Shown here: piece after piece, positions 1-7,611 of the stretch | Layout: the number at the start of each line of letters is the position of its first letter | Position numbering within the stretch: position 1 is the stretch's first letter | Source: a virus | DNA length: 41,687 bases | Strand: one strand, 5' to 3' | IMG/VR virus record: IMGVR_UViG_3300027805_000028 | Coordinates: 1-41,687 of that record | Made by a program: the position numbers and the translations under genes | The notes under the pieces: model-generated | Database searches by the model: none | What the model was told of the DNA's origin: nothing | What the model saw: only the letters and a program-made list of their open reading frames with translations

Positions 1-351
1 GCTGAAGTTACCACCTACATGGGATGGGGCACCTTCAAGGGATGTCAGCTGGTTGTAGTTGCAGAAGAAGCCACCACCTACATGGGATGGTGCTCCTTCA
101 AGGGATGTCAACTGGTTGTCGTTGCAGCCGAAGCTACCACCTACGTGGGATGGTGCTCCTTCAAGGGAGGTCAGCTTATTGTACTGACAGCCGAAGTCAC
201 CACCTACATGGGATGGTGCTCCTTCAAGGGATGTCAGCTTGTTGTCGTCGCAGTAGAAGCTGCCACCTGTGTACTTGGTCTTAAGGTCAGCAACTGATCT
301 TTGACCTGTAATAAATTTTAAAAATGTAAAAAATGTCTGTTTTGTATTCAT
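1..351 (-). CDS. Leucine-rich-repeat protein, N-terminal part (runs off the left end)
   Basis: The ATG at 351 follows an AAGAG motif and lies 4 nt after the stop of the upstream gene. The first ~28 residues have no repeat. After that come 21-residue (63-bp) repeats of the form LTSLEGAPSHVGG followed by [D/S/G]F[x]C and an [N]K/Q pair, at least four copies before the edge. This is the short LRR pattern seen in many large-phage and bacterial surface or effector proteins. The repeats are nearly identical at the DNA level, which suggests recent expansion. The function is unknown; LRRs usually bind proteins. It is the last gene of the operon starting near 2827. A matching C-terminal half of such a protein lies at the right end of the window on the same strand, but whether the two are one gene cannot be decided here. 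Confidence 0.85.
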   Translation of the reverse strand, partial: MNTKQTFFTFLKFITGQRSVADLKTKYTGGSFYCDDNKLTSLEGAPSHVGGDFGCQYNKLTSLEGAPSHVGGSFGCNDNQLTSLEGAPSHVGGGFFCNYNQLTSLEGAPSHVGGNFS

Positions 352-355
352 ACTC

Positions 356-1294
356 TTACTTAGCGTATTCTATCCACCATTGCCCATCGTCGTCAACATT
401 AACGCTGATTAAGCTTGCGCCGGCCATATCAATTAGGTCAAAGTCTTCATTGCTACCAAACCTACCTGGCAACCAGTTTTCATGAAGCACCTTAATAACA
501 CTTTTCCCTTCTTCATCTTCAAGGCGTTCAATAGCTCGAATTTGTCTTACCGCCCCGTATTCTTTGACGTTCTTGTTTGACACCTGTAGAACAGTCTGAC
601 CATTCTCTAACAAGTTTTCCAGTATCTGAAGCTGTTCTTCTACTCTTTTTCTTGATTTAACACGAAGGATCTTTTCACCTTGTAAGTCAGTAGTTACTCT
701 GATGTCTAGACCATTAACATTAGCGGCATCTAAGGTTACTGTTGAAATCCAGCCGTCATCATCTTCAGCCCTAAAGATAAAGCAATCGTCAAGTTTCTCT
801 ATAGAAGCTAATTTTCCATTTGCTCCAACCAGCGGATTAATTCCTGTAACACTGATTTTAACTCGCCCGCCTTTATCCATCCATTTTTGAATTGTGCTGA
901 GTGCCAACTGACCTGCCATTTCAAGCTGTTTATTGGGTGATTTGTTTTTCTTGATGCTCTTTTCTTCTTCTAGTTCTAATGTTGGCTTCTTAATGAGTGT
1001 AAAGATACCATCTATCTTTTTAATAGTGAACGTCTCATCTAACATCTTAGGTGAAAGGGTCCTAAATCTGTAGTCCTTAGATCTACGATACCCGTTGTCA
1101 TCTACGGCCATGTAGCTGACATTAAACATTCCTTCTGATGTCCAGTAATTGACATTTCGTATCTCACCAGTAGCCCCATTTGGAAATCCCAAAACAATCT
1201 CAGTGGGTATAGAAATGTTTACCTGCACTCTTTTATTCAGCAGTTTGGTGAGCATGCTAAAAAGCAAGCTGTCATTGGCGCTATGTTTAATCAT
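356..1294 (-). CDS. Protein of about three divergent copies of a ~95-residue repeated module
   Basis: 312 residues. The ATG overlaps the upstream stop (ATGA), so the two genes are translationally coupled. Each module opens with an amphipathic helix of the type LLxSMLxKLLNKxxxV (residues ~9-25, ~125-145, ~220-235), followed by a beta-rich part with G-x-I/V-x-x-I and a closing FTLxKxxxGxxLxxK strand. The same module builds the next two upstream genes. I recognise no named domain and no catalytic signature. It shares a late-type operon with the LRR protein, so a structural or virion-associated role is possible but is only inference. Confidence 0.8.
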   Translation of the reverse strand: MIKHSANDSLLFSMLTKLLNKRVQVNISIPTEIVLGFPNGATGEIRNVNYWTSEGMFNVSYMAVDDNGYRRSKDYRFRTLSPKMLDETFTIKKIDGIFTLIKKPTLELEEEKSIKKNKSPNKQLEMAGQLALSTIQKWMDKGGRVKISVTGINPLVGANGKLASIEKLDDCFIFRAEDDDGWISTVTLDAANVNGLDIRVTTDLQGEKILRVKSRKRVEEQLQILENLLENGQTVLQVSNKNVKEYGAVRQIRAIERLEDEEGKSVIKVLHENWLPGRFGSNEDFDLIDMAGASLISVNVDDDGQWWIEYAK

Positions 1295-1641
1295 TCCTTA
1301 GGCTCATCAGCAGATGGTTTAGTATCAGACAGTGCCCACTCCATTCTGTCCTTGATTTTGAGTATAGTTAGATTTTCTAACTTATTCTGCGGAAGCTTGT
1401 ATTCATGGCGAACACCATTTCTTGTGTATTCAACGACATAGTGAACAACGTTTGACAAACGTCCAGTTACTGGATCTATTCCTTGTTGCCGCGTTATGAT
1501 GTTGTTGATGACGCCATAGTGCCAACGCGTAAGATCATAGCGGCGTTCCATCAAGTTTAAAGTCACAGTCTTACCAGCAGCTATCAGCTTGCGCAGCATA
1601 GATATAACCAATGGGTCACCAACAATTTCAAGTAGTTTCAC
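1291..1641 (-). CDS. Single-module relative of the neighbouring repeat proteins
   Basis: 116 residues with a GTG start, overlapping the upstream gene by 14 nt. It begins MKLLEIVGDPLV and is essentially one copy of the ~95-residue module: helix DPLVISMLRKLIAAGKTV, then GVINNI, then a closing LTILKIKDRMEWAL. The first residues resemble the MKxxxLFE leader of other late proteins in this window, but without the terminal glutamate. The function is unknown. The tandem arrangement suggests growth by in-frame module duplication followed by gene splitting. Confidence 0.75.
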   Translation of the reverse strand: MKLLEIVGDPLVISMLRKLIAAGKTVTLNLMERRYDLTRWHYGVINNIITRQQGIDPVTGRLSNVVHYVVEYTRNGVRHEYKLPQNKLENLTILKIKDRMEWALSDTKPSADEPKE

Positions 1642-2827
1642 GATTTACCAGCTTTATAGTTGGGTTGTTATTTTTGTCCTTAGCGAGCTTCAGCGTAAAC
1701 TTACTGTCCGCATCATACATTAGGTAGAAGACTTTCTTTGCGCTCGCAGGTCTGTCATTGTGCACCACAATCTTGAACATGTTAGGCGTGCGCAGCCCCA
1801 GTCCATTCATGGAACCAACCTTTTCAATAGGCTCGGTAACCCACCCCTTAAGCTTCTTTCCTACCGGAAGAACGTCGATGTCAATTGCAACCGCACCCTT
1901 TTTATTGATGCGCTGGTTCATAAGCCTTACCACCATCGGCTCAAACTGCTCCTCTTCAACAAGCTTTATTGCTGTCTTATCATAGAGAGCCCAAATTTGT
2001 TTTCCATTTTTTGTCAGCTTGGTAATCGACAGCTTGTTGATGTTGTCACCGGTCTTCCAGACTACTTCTCTGCCATTTTTGTCGTAGAACCAATATGCAA
2101 CACCACCAGTTGTTGACAGCCCCACCCGCCAATCAAACAACTGAGTTAGCTTTGCAGCCTTGTTGAGAAAATAGACGTTCTGGCCAGCGTTAATCAGCTT
2201 CTGAAACAACGAGACGACTAATGGGTCACTGGCATCCTCGTTGATCTTCTCTTCCTTTGGCTGTTCAAGCGCAACTAGCTTATGCCCATCCTTGAAGTTT
2301 TTCAACGTGAAGTTGTTAAACTTCTCCTCCCAGATTTTCAAAACAGTTTTAGAACCAGAGGGAAATTCTAGGTAGAGCTCTACCTCTCCACGCTCGGGCA
2401 GCACCTCAATACTGGTTATTCGCCCAGTGGTGCCGAGGTCGTGGTAGAACTTATGTCCTCGTGGAAGGTGTTTCTGGATGATAGTTGCCCAAAGGGGATT
2501 TTCCTGTTCTTCATTGATTTTCTTTGTGTTTTGAACCATCGTCAGCTTAAAGCCATCTTCAAACTTCTTGAGCGTCCAATCATTGAATGCCCTTTCCCAG
2601 ATGGTATAAGTCTGGCGGTCTGGTCGTCCATTCTTCTTACGCTTGACGTGTTCAAGTCGAAGGCTGACTGTCATTACTCCAGCCGCCTCCTGCGCGAAGA
2701 TGTCGTAAATGCGATTTCCAGCACCTGCAAAGTAGAACTTGACGCCCTTTTCCAAGTGGCGCTTGATTATCGATGCCCAGAGAGGCATCGAGCTATCTTC
2801 CTGCAGTAGTATGTCGCGCACAAGCAT
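1628..2827 (-). CDS. Four-module repeat protein, first gene of a late operon
   Basis: 399 residues containing four tandem modules. The clearest starts are PLWASIIKRHLEKG (~15), PLWATIIQKHLPRG (~112), PLVVSLFQKLINAG (~207) and PMVVRLMNQRINKK (~302). Each ends in a strand like FTLKKFxDGxKLV. The first ATG (2827) gives MLVRDILLQE, similar to a head-targeting leader, but it lies only ~4 nt after a CGTAAATA late-promoter-like box. A second ATG at 2788 has an AGGAAG ribosome site and starts exactly at module 1, so it may be the real start. The function is unknown. Confidence 0.8.
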   Translation of the reverse strand: MLVRDILLQEDSSMPLWASIIKRHLEKGVKFYFAGAGNRIYDIFAQEAAGVMTVSLRLEHVKRKKNGRPDRQTYTIWERAFNDWTLKKFEDGFKLTMVQNTKKINEEQENPLWATIIQKHLPRGHKFYHDLGTTGRITSIEVLPERGEVELYLEFPSGSKTVLKIWEEKFNNFTLKNFKDGHKLVALEQPKEEKINEDASDPLVVSLFQKLINAGQNVYFLNKAAKLTQLFDWRVGLSTTGGVAYWFYDKNGREVVWKTGDNINKLSITKLTKNGKQIWALYDKTAIKLVEEEQFEPMVVRLMNQRINKKGAVAIDIDVLPVGKKLKGWVTEPIEKVGSMNGLGLRTPNMFKIVVHNDRPASAKKVFYLMYDADSKFTLKLAKDKNNNPTIKLVNRETT

Positions 2828-2831
2828 CAGC

Positions 2832-2839
2832 TATTTACG
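2832..2839 (-). promoter_or_regulatory. Possible T4-type late promoter (CGTAAATA)
   Basis: Minus-strand CGTAAATA, a weaker match to TATAAATA. It sits between the terminator at 2840-2875 and the module-protein operon. Its closeness to the ATG at 2827 favours translation from 2788. Confidence 0.4.
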
Positions 2840-2875
2840 GAGAAAAAGAAAAGGCTCCCAAAAAGAGAGCCTTTC
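2840..2875 (-). terminator. Rho-independent terminator
   Basis: Minus strand: AAGGCTC stem, short T-rich loop, GAGCCTT, then a TTCTTTTT tail. It ends the VWA operon (4413 to 2898). Confidence 0.7.
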
Positions 2876-2897
2876 AAGATCTCAACAAGGAGATTGT

Positions 2898-3176
2898 TTA
2901 TGCAAGCTTGTAGATGCGACCTGAGTAGTAGGTCCGAACGGTTTCCGCTGGAATACGCAGATATTCTGCGCCCGACTCCCAGCGTCCAATTGTTCCGTCA
3001 GCGCGCTGCCAGCAGCGTTTCTCGTACTTGACACGCACCTGTGGTGTTCCACTAGAAGAAAGACCGACGTAGGTGCCCTGTCGTTCCCTGATGCTGTGGT
3101 TGTAGCCCTGCGCGATGACGAGCACTTCATCGCCTGGGTTGATGGTTTGACCAAAACTATTAGTAAAAGCTGTCAT
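2898..3176 (-). CDS. Small SH3/KOW-like phage protein, unknown function
   Basis: 92 residues. I chose the ATG at 3176 because it overlaps the upstream stop (ATGA) and has a GAGAAG site; a longer in-frame extension exists but has no such support. The middle, PGDEVLVIAQG...GTYVGLS...VRVKYEKRCW, reads like a small SH3-type barrel (GDxVxV ... GxYxG). No catalytic residues stand out. It is the third gene of the VWA operon, directly before the terminator. Confidence 0.7.
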   Translation of the reverse strand: MTAFTNSFGQTINPGDEVLVIAQGYNHSIRERQGTYVGLSSSGTPQVRVKYEKRCWQRADGTIGRWESGAEYLRIPAETVRTYYSGRIYKLA

Positions 3177-3367
3177 GATTGCTTCTCTTTGATTTCGACG
3201 GGAACTGCGACGTAGTCGGTGCAGTTCCACTTCTCGTTAAATTTACCAGCCACACTGAATGCAGCGGTCTTGCTGTAGAGCATCGGCGTTGAGCATCGAC
3301 CGTAGCCGCTCTCATAGCGTCCAGTCTTGGTGTTCTTGACGAGGTAGAGGTCGTTGAGGGCGCTCAT
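3173..3367 (-). CDS. Small hypothetical protein in the VWA operon
   Basis: 64 residues, overlapping the upstream VWA gene by 4 nt and the downstream gene by 4 nt. The sequence YLVKNTKTGRYESGYGR looks like a short beta-hairpin phage protein. No recognisable motif. The tight coupling on both sides supports it being real. Confidence 0.7.
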   Translation of the reverse strand: MSALNDLYLVKNTKTGRYESGYGRCSTPMLYSKTAAFSVAGKFNEKWNCTDYVAVPVEIKEKQS

Positions 3368-4413
3368 GCCGACTTCCCTTCGGTGAAGCGCTTGCCGACG
3401 CCAGGCCAGTACATCACGTTGGTACCAGCAGCCACCTTACGGTTAACGCTCGTTGATTGGATGAAGACGTCCCACTCGCCAAGGTTGTCAGGAGCCACCT
3501 TAGCGTCGTAGCTCGGAAGTCCAACCAGCTGCCGAGCAGCAGGGCCAGCAAACACCTCACCTGTCTTCTGATTACGAACGGCAACCAGCTTGTAGCCCTG
3601 CACCTTGAGCTCGTTCTTGGTGAGCTGATAGAAGGCAGCTCCCTTCAACATCTTGTCGCCGAGGCGGTCCTCTATGAACTCACGAATTGCCTTGTCATGC
3701 TCACGCTGTCCAACAGGTAGGAACTGCACCTCGGAGCCGATGTTGTTGAGGGTGTGCTTGACATCCTCAAGCTTGACGTCAGCCATGTTCGCGAAGAACT
3801 TCTTAGTAGAGGTCATACCCTTAGAGCGACCACTGAAGTACTCAGTGAATGCCTGAGTCGTTGCCTCTTGCGTTGCCTGGACTGACTTAGCAGACTGGTC
3901 CCAAGGAAGGATGTTTCCTTCAGGGATGCCCATCCGAAGCATGCGCTGCGCCTCGTTGTTCGGCACACGGAAGACGAAGGTCCAACGGTCAGTCCCGTTA
4001 AGCCCGTCCATCAGGTCCTGAATGGTGCGCTCGGTGTCGCGCTTGCTGTGCTCGTCACGACCGTCGGTGGTGATCATCACGCAGAAAGCAGTTGTAGGAT
4101 CGCCAGCAAGTGGGTGGCTCAGCAGGTTTTTAACAGCCCAGGAAACTGCATCCCATAGAGGGGTACCACCACGTGCTTCGTAACGCGTCAACGGTGTGAG
4201 AGCTTCAACGGGCTGGTGGCTGATGACGGTCCGAACGTCAGTGGTGCCTTCGTAACCAAGCTCACAGACAGAAACGTAGGTGGGTTGGGCGGTGGCATGA
4301 GCGGCTGCTTTGATGGCGCTGATGGTCGCGTTGTAGTCACGCATTGCGCCTGCCGCAATGCGGTTCATGGAGCCAGAGTGGTCACGAACCAAAGCGATGA
4401 GAGAAGTAGTCAT
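3364..4413 (-). CDS. VWA-domain protein with intact MIDAS
   Basis: 349 residues. A von Willebrand factor A fold occupies about residues 1-200. The metal-ion site is visible: DHSGS (D11, S13, S15), the threonine in GGTPLWDAV, and the aspartate in ITTDGRDEHS. The C-terminal 150 residues have no known domain. VWA proteins bind partners through a metal and often sit beside chaperones or cyclases; no AAA partner is seen here. The ATG follows AAAGG, and a late promoter lies about 65 nt upstream. It leads a three-gene operon ending at the terminator near 2850. Confidence 0.88.
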   Translation of the reverse strand: MTTSLIALVRDHSGSMNRIAAGAMRDYNATISAIKAAAHATAQPTYVSVCELGYEGTTDVRTVISHQPVEALTPLTRYEARGGTPLWDAVSWAVKNLLSHPLAGDPTTAFCVMITTDGRDEHSKRDTERTIQDLMDGLNGTDRWTFVFRVPNNEAQRMLRMGIPEGNILPWDQSAKSVQATQEATTQAFTEYFSGRSKGMTSTKKFFANMADVKLEDVKHTLNNIGSEVQFLPVGQREHDKAIREFIEDRLGDKMLKGAAFYQLTKNELKVQGYKLVAVRNQKTGEVFAGPAARQLVGLPSYDAKVAPDNLGEWDVFIQSTSVNRKVAAGTNVMYWPGVGKRFTEGKSA

Positions 4414-4477
4414 TTTCTAAACCTTTCAAACGAGTAAACTTTAAAAATTGCAAACGATGTTGGATTTTCCAACCATG

Positions 4478-4485
4478 TATTTATT
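4478..4485 (-). promoter_or_regulatory. T4-type late promoter (AATAAATA)
   Basis: Minus-strand CAATAAATAC upstream of the VWA operon, one base from the T4 late consensus TATAAATA. Confidence 0.6.
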
Positions 4486-4543
4486 GGTTGCTGCAGGATG
4501 ATTTTATCATCTGCATTACAGGTTGGTAACTGTTCGTACAGAA

Positions 4544-5350
4544 TTATTCAGGTTGACTACAAGAGATTTTTCTATCTGCAGCTGCATTTTTCCTTTGAGA
4601 TGGCCACAGCTGTTTTGATAAAGAGTAGTTTCTTGGAGTTGGAAGAACTAAGCCTGACCTTCTTTGAACTTCAGCAAGGCTAGTCAAAAAGGAAGATGGA
4701 GAGCCATTTTCGGCATCTGCTGGATATAGGAATGAAATTACCTCTCCGGTTTTTTGATCCACTAAGACCTTCCAAAAAGCATCAGGAACAACAACTCTTC
4801 CCTTGCCTATGGTAGATGATGAGTAGCTATAGATTGTACCAACGTAAACTAAGACCGGATTTCCTCTGTGCAGTACCCAAGCTCTGGTCTGATCTTCTAG
4901 CTGCTTCCAAGGTCCTCGATTTAAAGCTGGTTGTTGCGGGGCAGCGTTACTAAGAACGTTAGATTCAAGCTCAACCTGTCTATCCCAACGCATATCTGCA
5001 TTGCTTGCCATATGCCCTATGTCATATCTACTTTTGGCATAATCTTTCGGCGCGGCGCTGGATTCAGGTGGAACAGATGGTTCAGCGTCCCAATCTGAAG
5101 AACGTTTAAAGCACCCAAGCACTCTTTGGGGTGTTAACGAGTATGCCACCCACACTGGAATCTTTGCCTTGTTGTCATGAAGCAGCGCGTAACCTTGTCT
5201 GCATATCACAGATACTGTTCTTTTGGGGCTAGATGGTTGCCCATACGGCAGATGTTCTTGGCATCTTTCTATTGGAAGAGAAGGCCGCGGATTAGCAAAG
5301 CTAGTACCTGCTATGAAAAAGCAGATTATCGCAAGTACAGTTCTAACCAT
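4544..5350 (-). CDS. Secreted DNA/RNA non-specific endonuclease (NucA/NUC1 type)
   Basis: 268 residues. Residues 1-19 form a signal peptide (MVRTVLAIICFFIAG, then cleavage near SFA-NP). The catalytic segment YDIGHMASNADM holds the active-site histidine H113; the usual DRGH arginine is isoleucine here. It is followed by the metal-site asparagine region SNVLSNAAPQ and GPWKQLE, as in the family. Four or more cysteines suggest disulfides outside the cytoplasm. It probably degrades nucleic acid in the periplasm or outside the cell. It lies just downstream of the 250-residue leader protein (3-nt gap), in the same late operon. Confidence 0.85.
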   Translation of the reverse strand: MVRTVLAIICFFIAGTSFANPRPSLPIERCQEHLPYGQPSSPKRTVSVICRQGYALLHDNKAKIPVWVAYSLTPQRVLGCFKRSSDWDAEPSVPPESSAAPKDYAKSRYDIGHMASNADMRWDRQVELESNVLSNAAPQQPALNRGPWKQLEDQTRAWVLHRGNPVLVYVGTIYSYSSSTIGKGRVVVPDAFWKVLVDQKTGEVISFLYPADAENGSPSSFLTSLAEVQRRSGLVLPTPRNYSLSKQLWPSQRKNAAADRKISCSQPE

Positions 5351-5353
5351 CAG

Positions 5354-6106
5354 TTATCTAACTTCTGTCTTGTGTTGATCTATGACGTCCACAAGCCAGT
5401 CTGGTATACGCTCACCCTTTACCGCTCCTTTAGGAAGCAGCACTTGATATACCTTTGAGTTCTCGCCCTGAAAAGTTGCTCTTAGCTGCATTTGGGGTAT
5501 CATGCTATGAGCTTCAACATCAAACTTATCAACCTTTACAAGCTTCTCGATCTCAAGCGCTTTTTTGAAGGTTTCAGATCCTGGTGGCCATTCTTTAAAA
5601 GACGGCCTACCTATGAAGACATACAGGTCGTTTTCTTTGTCTATTTTCTTTTGAGCTGTAGTTCTGTTGTGCTTTGAAATTAGCAGCCTCAACTTTACGA
5701 CTTCTCGTTGGTGACTCGTGAGCACGCGAACTAAATCATCAACCTTTACTTTTTCAATAAAAAGCTTAGTTGCAGCTTCGCTGTCAATCGCTACAAGGGT
5801 ATTGACCAGTTGCGCCATGAAAACTCTTATACTGCTCAACGTGGCCTCGATCATCCATCTTTCACCGGTGGCGCTAAGCTCATCGTAAGCATTGATGATA
5901 GGATTTACTATAGACAGCAGATTCTCTGGGGCTGATGTACTATGTTTGTCTCTACTACGCTCAAGAATACTAGCGAGCATCTGTAGATTTTCTTCGCCTT
6001 TTTGCAGTCCTTTAACAATGTTGTCGAAGGTATCTCCACCCCAAAGAATGGAGAGGGCTTCGTAGTTAGGATTTTTTACTGCTTCGGAAAGATGGTGTAG
6101 CTTCAT
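5354..6106 (-). CDS. Late protein with capsid-targeting-like leader, unknown function
   Basis: 250 residues, starting MKLHHLSEAVK. The first eight residues match the MKxxxLxE leader shared by other late genes here and end at a possible prohead-protease site (LSE|A). The rest is mainly helical to about residue 170, then mixed. No known domain. A GATAAATA late promoter lies 23 nt upstream with no clear ribosome site. It is followed by the secreted nuclease gene. A packaged virion protein is inferred, not shown. Confidence 0.75.
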   Translation of the reverse strand: MKLHHLSEAVKNPNYEALSILWGGDTFDNIVKGLQKGEENLQMLASILERSRDKHSTSAPENLLSIVNPIINAYDELSATGERWMIEATLSSIRVFMAQLVNTLVAIDSEAATKLFIEKVKVDDLVRVLTSHQREVVKLRLLISKHNRTTAQKKIDKENDLYVFIGRPSFKEWPPGSETFKKALEIEKLVKVDKFDVEAHSMIPQMQLRATFQGENSKVYQVLLPKGAVKGERIPDWLVDVIDQHKTEVR

Positions 6107-6128
6107 TTTTAGACATTTGCTGTTTGAC

Positions 6129-6136
6129 TATTTATC
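6129..6136 (-). promoter_or_regulatory. T4-type late promoter (GATAAATA)
   Basis: Minus-strand GCTGATAAATAGTC, 23 nt before the ATG at 6106. Confidence 0.65.
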
Positions 6137-6178
6137 AGCAAACGTGTATTACTGGAACTTGGCCAAGAAGCCTGTGCT

Positions 6179-6344
6179 GGCTTTCCTAATCGAACAGTTT
6201 ATCAGCTACTCATACGGCCGATTTTGCGCTGATAGTTGCACCCTGTCAAAAGACATTATGCGTACTTTCCGCATCAAGCTATGGTTCGCGGACCGTTGCT
6301 TAAAAAGTGGAGGCGCTGTTCGATTAGGAAAGCCCTTGCGGGCT
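6179..6344 (-). ncRNA. Candidate structured RNA or attenuator closed by a perfect 19-bp stem
   Basis: Arms 6179-6197 and 6316-6334 are perfect inverse complements (19 bp). Inside are hairpins TATCAGC/GCTGATA, ATGCG/CGCAT and GGTT/GACC-type. At 6326-6344 a second hairpin (AAAGCCC...GGGCTTT, terminator-like) uses the same strand as the long stem, so the two folds exclude each other. It sits between the 73-residue gene and the late gene at 6106. The role is inferred only. Confidence 0.45.
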
Positions 6345-6353
6345 TTCACTTAA

Positions 6354-6575
6354 TTACGCTCCTTGGGCGTCGAAGCGCGTGTCTGCAGCTTGAGCAAAGT
6401 CACGCAGCAGCACAGGACGAGCCAAGAGATACTTGATGACGCCAGTGGCAAACTTCTTGCTCACTGGATCGTCTACGGCGTCGATGCCATCTGACCATGC
6501 CTGAAGCATCTCAAGCATTTCAGCGTTGCTAAGTGGAACCGTGTTTAGATTTCTGTCTGCGATTGGTAGTGCCAT
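6354..6575 (-). CDS. Small hypothetical protein
   Basis: 73 residues, helical, with a strong AAGGAGG site before the ATG. Residues 1-20 are MALPIADRNLNTVPLSNAEM, followed by a helical core containing LLARPVLLRDFAQAA. No domain recognised. Upstream are a CATAAATA late box and a 9-bp palindrome that contains an extended -10 (TGCTATCAT), suggesting both early and late expression. The stop is followed by a terminator-like hairpin. Confidence 0.75.
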   Translation of the reverse strand: MALPIADRNLNTVPLSNAEMLEMLQAWSDGIDAVDDPVSKKFATGVIKYLLARPVLLRDFAQAADTRFDAQGA

Positions 6576-6612
6576 AATAGGCCTCCTTTTAGTAGTTGTT
6601 AAGTGAATTTCT

Positions 6613-6636
6613 ATGATAGCACGTGAATGCTATCAT
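6613..6636 (-). promoter_or_regulatory. 9-bp palindrome containing an extended -10 box
   Basis: ATGATAGCA, a 6-nt loop, then TGCTATCAT. On the minus strand the second arm reads TGCTATCAT, a TGn-TATnnT promoter element. A similar palindrome precedes the 53-residue gene at 7424. Confidence 0.45.
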
Positions 6637-6641
6637 TCAGG

Positions 6642-6649
6642 TATTTATG
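6642..6649 (-). promoter_or_regulatory. T4-type late promoter (CATAAATA)
   Basis: Minus-strand ACCATAAATACC upstream of the gene at 6575. Confidence 0.5.
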
Positions 6650-6659
6650 GTGCAATCAG

Positions 6660-7097
6660 CTACGTACCAACACACACCATTACAAACTTATCTCGATCAA
6701 CCTTTGACTTGGCCCAGAGCTCAGCTGTAAAATCTACTAACCTGTGCTGTGTTTCGGCCGGAAGTAAAAAGCCTTCATCAACGAGCAAAAGCTCTATCAG
6801 CTCATTGTCACCACCGTAGCTATGATAGCTGAGATTGTGAGCGCTAAAAGCTCTAACCCCATGGGCTCGTCTCAAGTGATCGGTCATCTGAGAATTGTGA
6901 CACACTATCAGGCTCGGGTGTTTAGCCGCAAGCTCAACAATTGCTGTAGTTTTGCCCGACCTTCTTGGTAACCCCAGCTTAATGGTTCTCATCTCTGAGA
7001 TCCACTGCGCGGTGGAAACATGAATCCCATTATCAGGGACAAAGTTCTTCCTGGATTCTTTTATCAAGATTGACAAAAACAGCGCGGTTGGATTCAT
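6660..7097 (-). CDS. P-loop NTPase, short helicase-like protein
   Basis: 145 residues from the ATG at 7097. Walker A is GLPRRSGKTT (residues ~43-52) and Walker B is LLLVDEG (~104-110). The region between them (SLIVCHNSQM) resembles motif Ia of small phage helicases. It is too short for a complete helicase, so it may bind a partner or act as a compact ATPase. The gene begins 12 nt after the CCA end of tRNA-Ser(GGA) and has no clear ribosome site, so it may be translated from the processed tRNA-cluster transcript. Confidence 0.7.
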   Translation of the reverse strand: MNPTALFLSILIKESRKNFVPDNGIHVSTAQWISEMRTIKLGLPRRSGKTTAIVELAAKHPSLIVCHNSQMTDHLRRAHGVRAFSAHNLSYHSYGGDNELIELLLVDEGFLLPAETQHRLVDFTAELWAKSKVDRDKFVMVCVGT

Positions 7098-7109
7098 GCA
7101 GCACAAAGT

Positions 7110-7201
7110 TGGCGGTGACGGCGAGATTCGAACTCGCGGCCAGGTTTCCCCAGCTCCACCTTTCCAGGGTGGTGTAATAAACCGGACTCTACCACGTCAC
7201 C
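7110..7201 (-). tRNA. tRNA-Ser(GGA)
   Basis: Acceptor GGTGACG/CGTCACC, G73, encoded CCA, anticodon loop CTGGAAA, long variable arm, T-loop TTCGAAT. Reads UCC/UCU. Confidence 0.93.
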
Positions 7202-7262
7202 AAAATTAGCTGGAGCCGTCCTTAGACGGCTCCGTAACTGTTCCTACGCTTGGTAGGTCAGC

Positions 7263-7424
7263 TTAAGCTGTTGCCTGCCCGTAACCAAACAGAGTACGGG
7301 TAGGGATCTTCACGGTCTCAAAAGCTACACGCTTGCTCGGCTTGGTGCTTAGCTTGACGTAGCGACCAGTCTTGGTGTCGCGAGCAACTTGTTGAGTGAT
7401 GGTTTTGGTTCGAATGCGTGCCAT
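7263..7424 (-). CDS. Small basic protein, 53 residues
   Basis: Not a shadow frame: an AAAAGGAG site lies 9 nt before the ATG. The product (MARIRTKTITQQVARDTKTG...) is rich in Lys, Arg and Thr, with an acidic-poor C-terminus ending GYGQATA. Its size and charge suggest a nucleic-acid- or ribosome-binding peptide, but no family is recognised. A palindrome overlapping an extended -10 lies about 45 nt upstream. Confidence 0.7.
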   Translation of the reverse strand: MARIRTKTITQQVARDTKTGRYVKLSTKPSKRVAFETVKIPTRTLFGYGQATA

Positions 7425-7466
7425 TTATTTTCTCCTTTTAGGTTAGCCTGGGTAGTTATTCCCAGT

Positions 7467-7482
7467 GTGATAATAGTATCAC
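7467..7482 (-). promoter_or_regulatory. Palindrome GTGATA-N4-TATCAC over an extended -10
   Basis: Minus strand contains TGATACTAT (TGn-TAnnnT). It matches the TGATA/TATCA palindrome before the gene at 6575 and may be a shared operator. Confidence 0.4.
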
Positions 7483-7524
7483 AGCAGAAACTAACAGCAT
7501 CCTGTTTTTTGATTGATGTTCCTG

Positions 7525-7611
7525 CGGAAAGCAATGGAATCGAACCATCCTCTGTTCATCACAGAGGGCCAAGCTTTCGAAACTTGTTACGCACCTTGCG
7601 TGCTGCTTTCC
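7525..7611 (-). tRNA. tRNA-Ser(CGA)
   Basis: Acceptor GGAAAGC/GCTTTCC, anticodon loop TTCGAAA (CGA), long variable arm, T-loop TTCGATT. CCA is not encoded (GCAGG follows). Its 5' 25 nt overlap the 3' end of the NADAR coding sequence. Confidence 0.9.

Noticed and set aside
1-297. Plus-strand ORFs with MGWCSFKGCQLVVVA repeats; tandem 63-bp repeats resembling an array
   Set aside because: The minus strand in the same place encodes regular leucine-rich repeats (LTSLEGAPSHVGG) with a proper start; the plus-strand peptides are its mirror. Not a CRISPR array: units are contiguous with no spacers.
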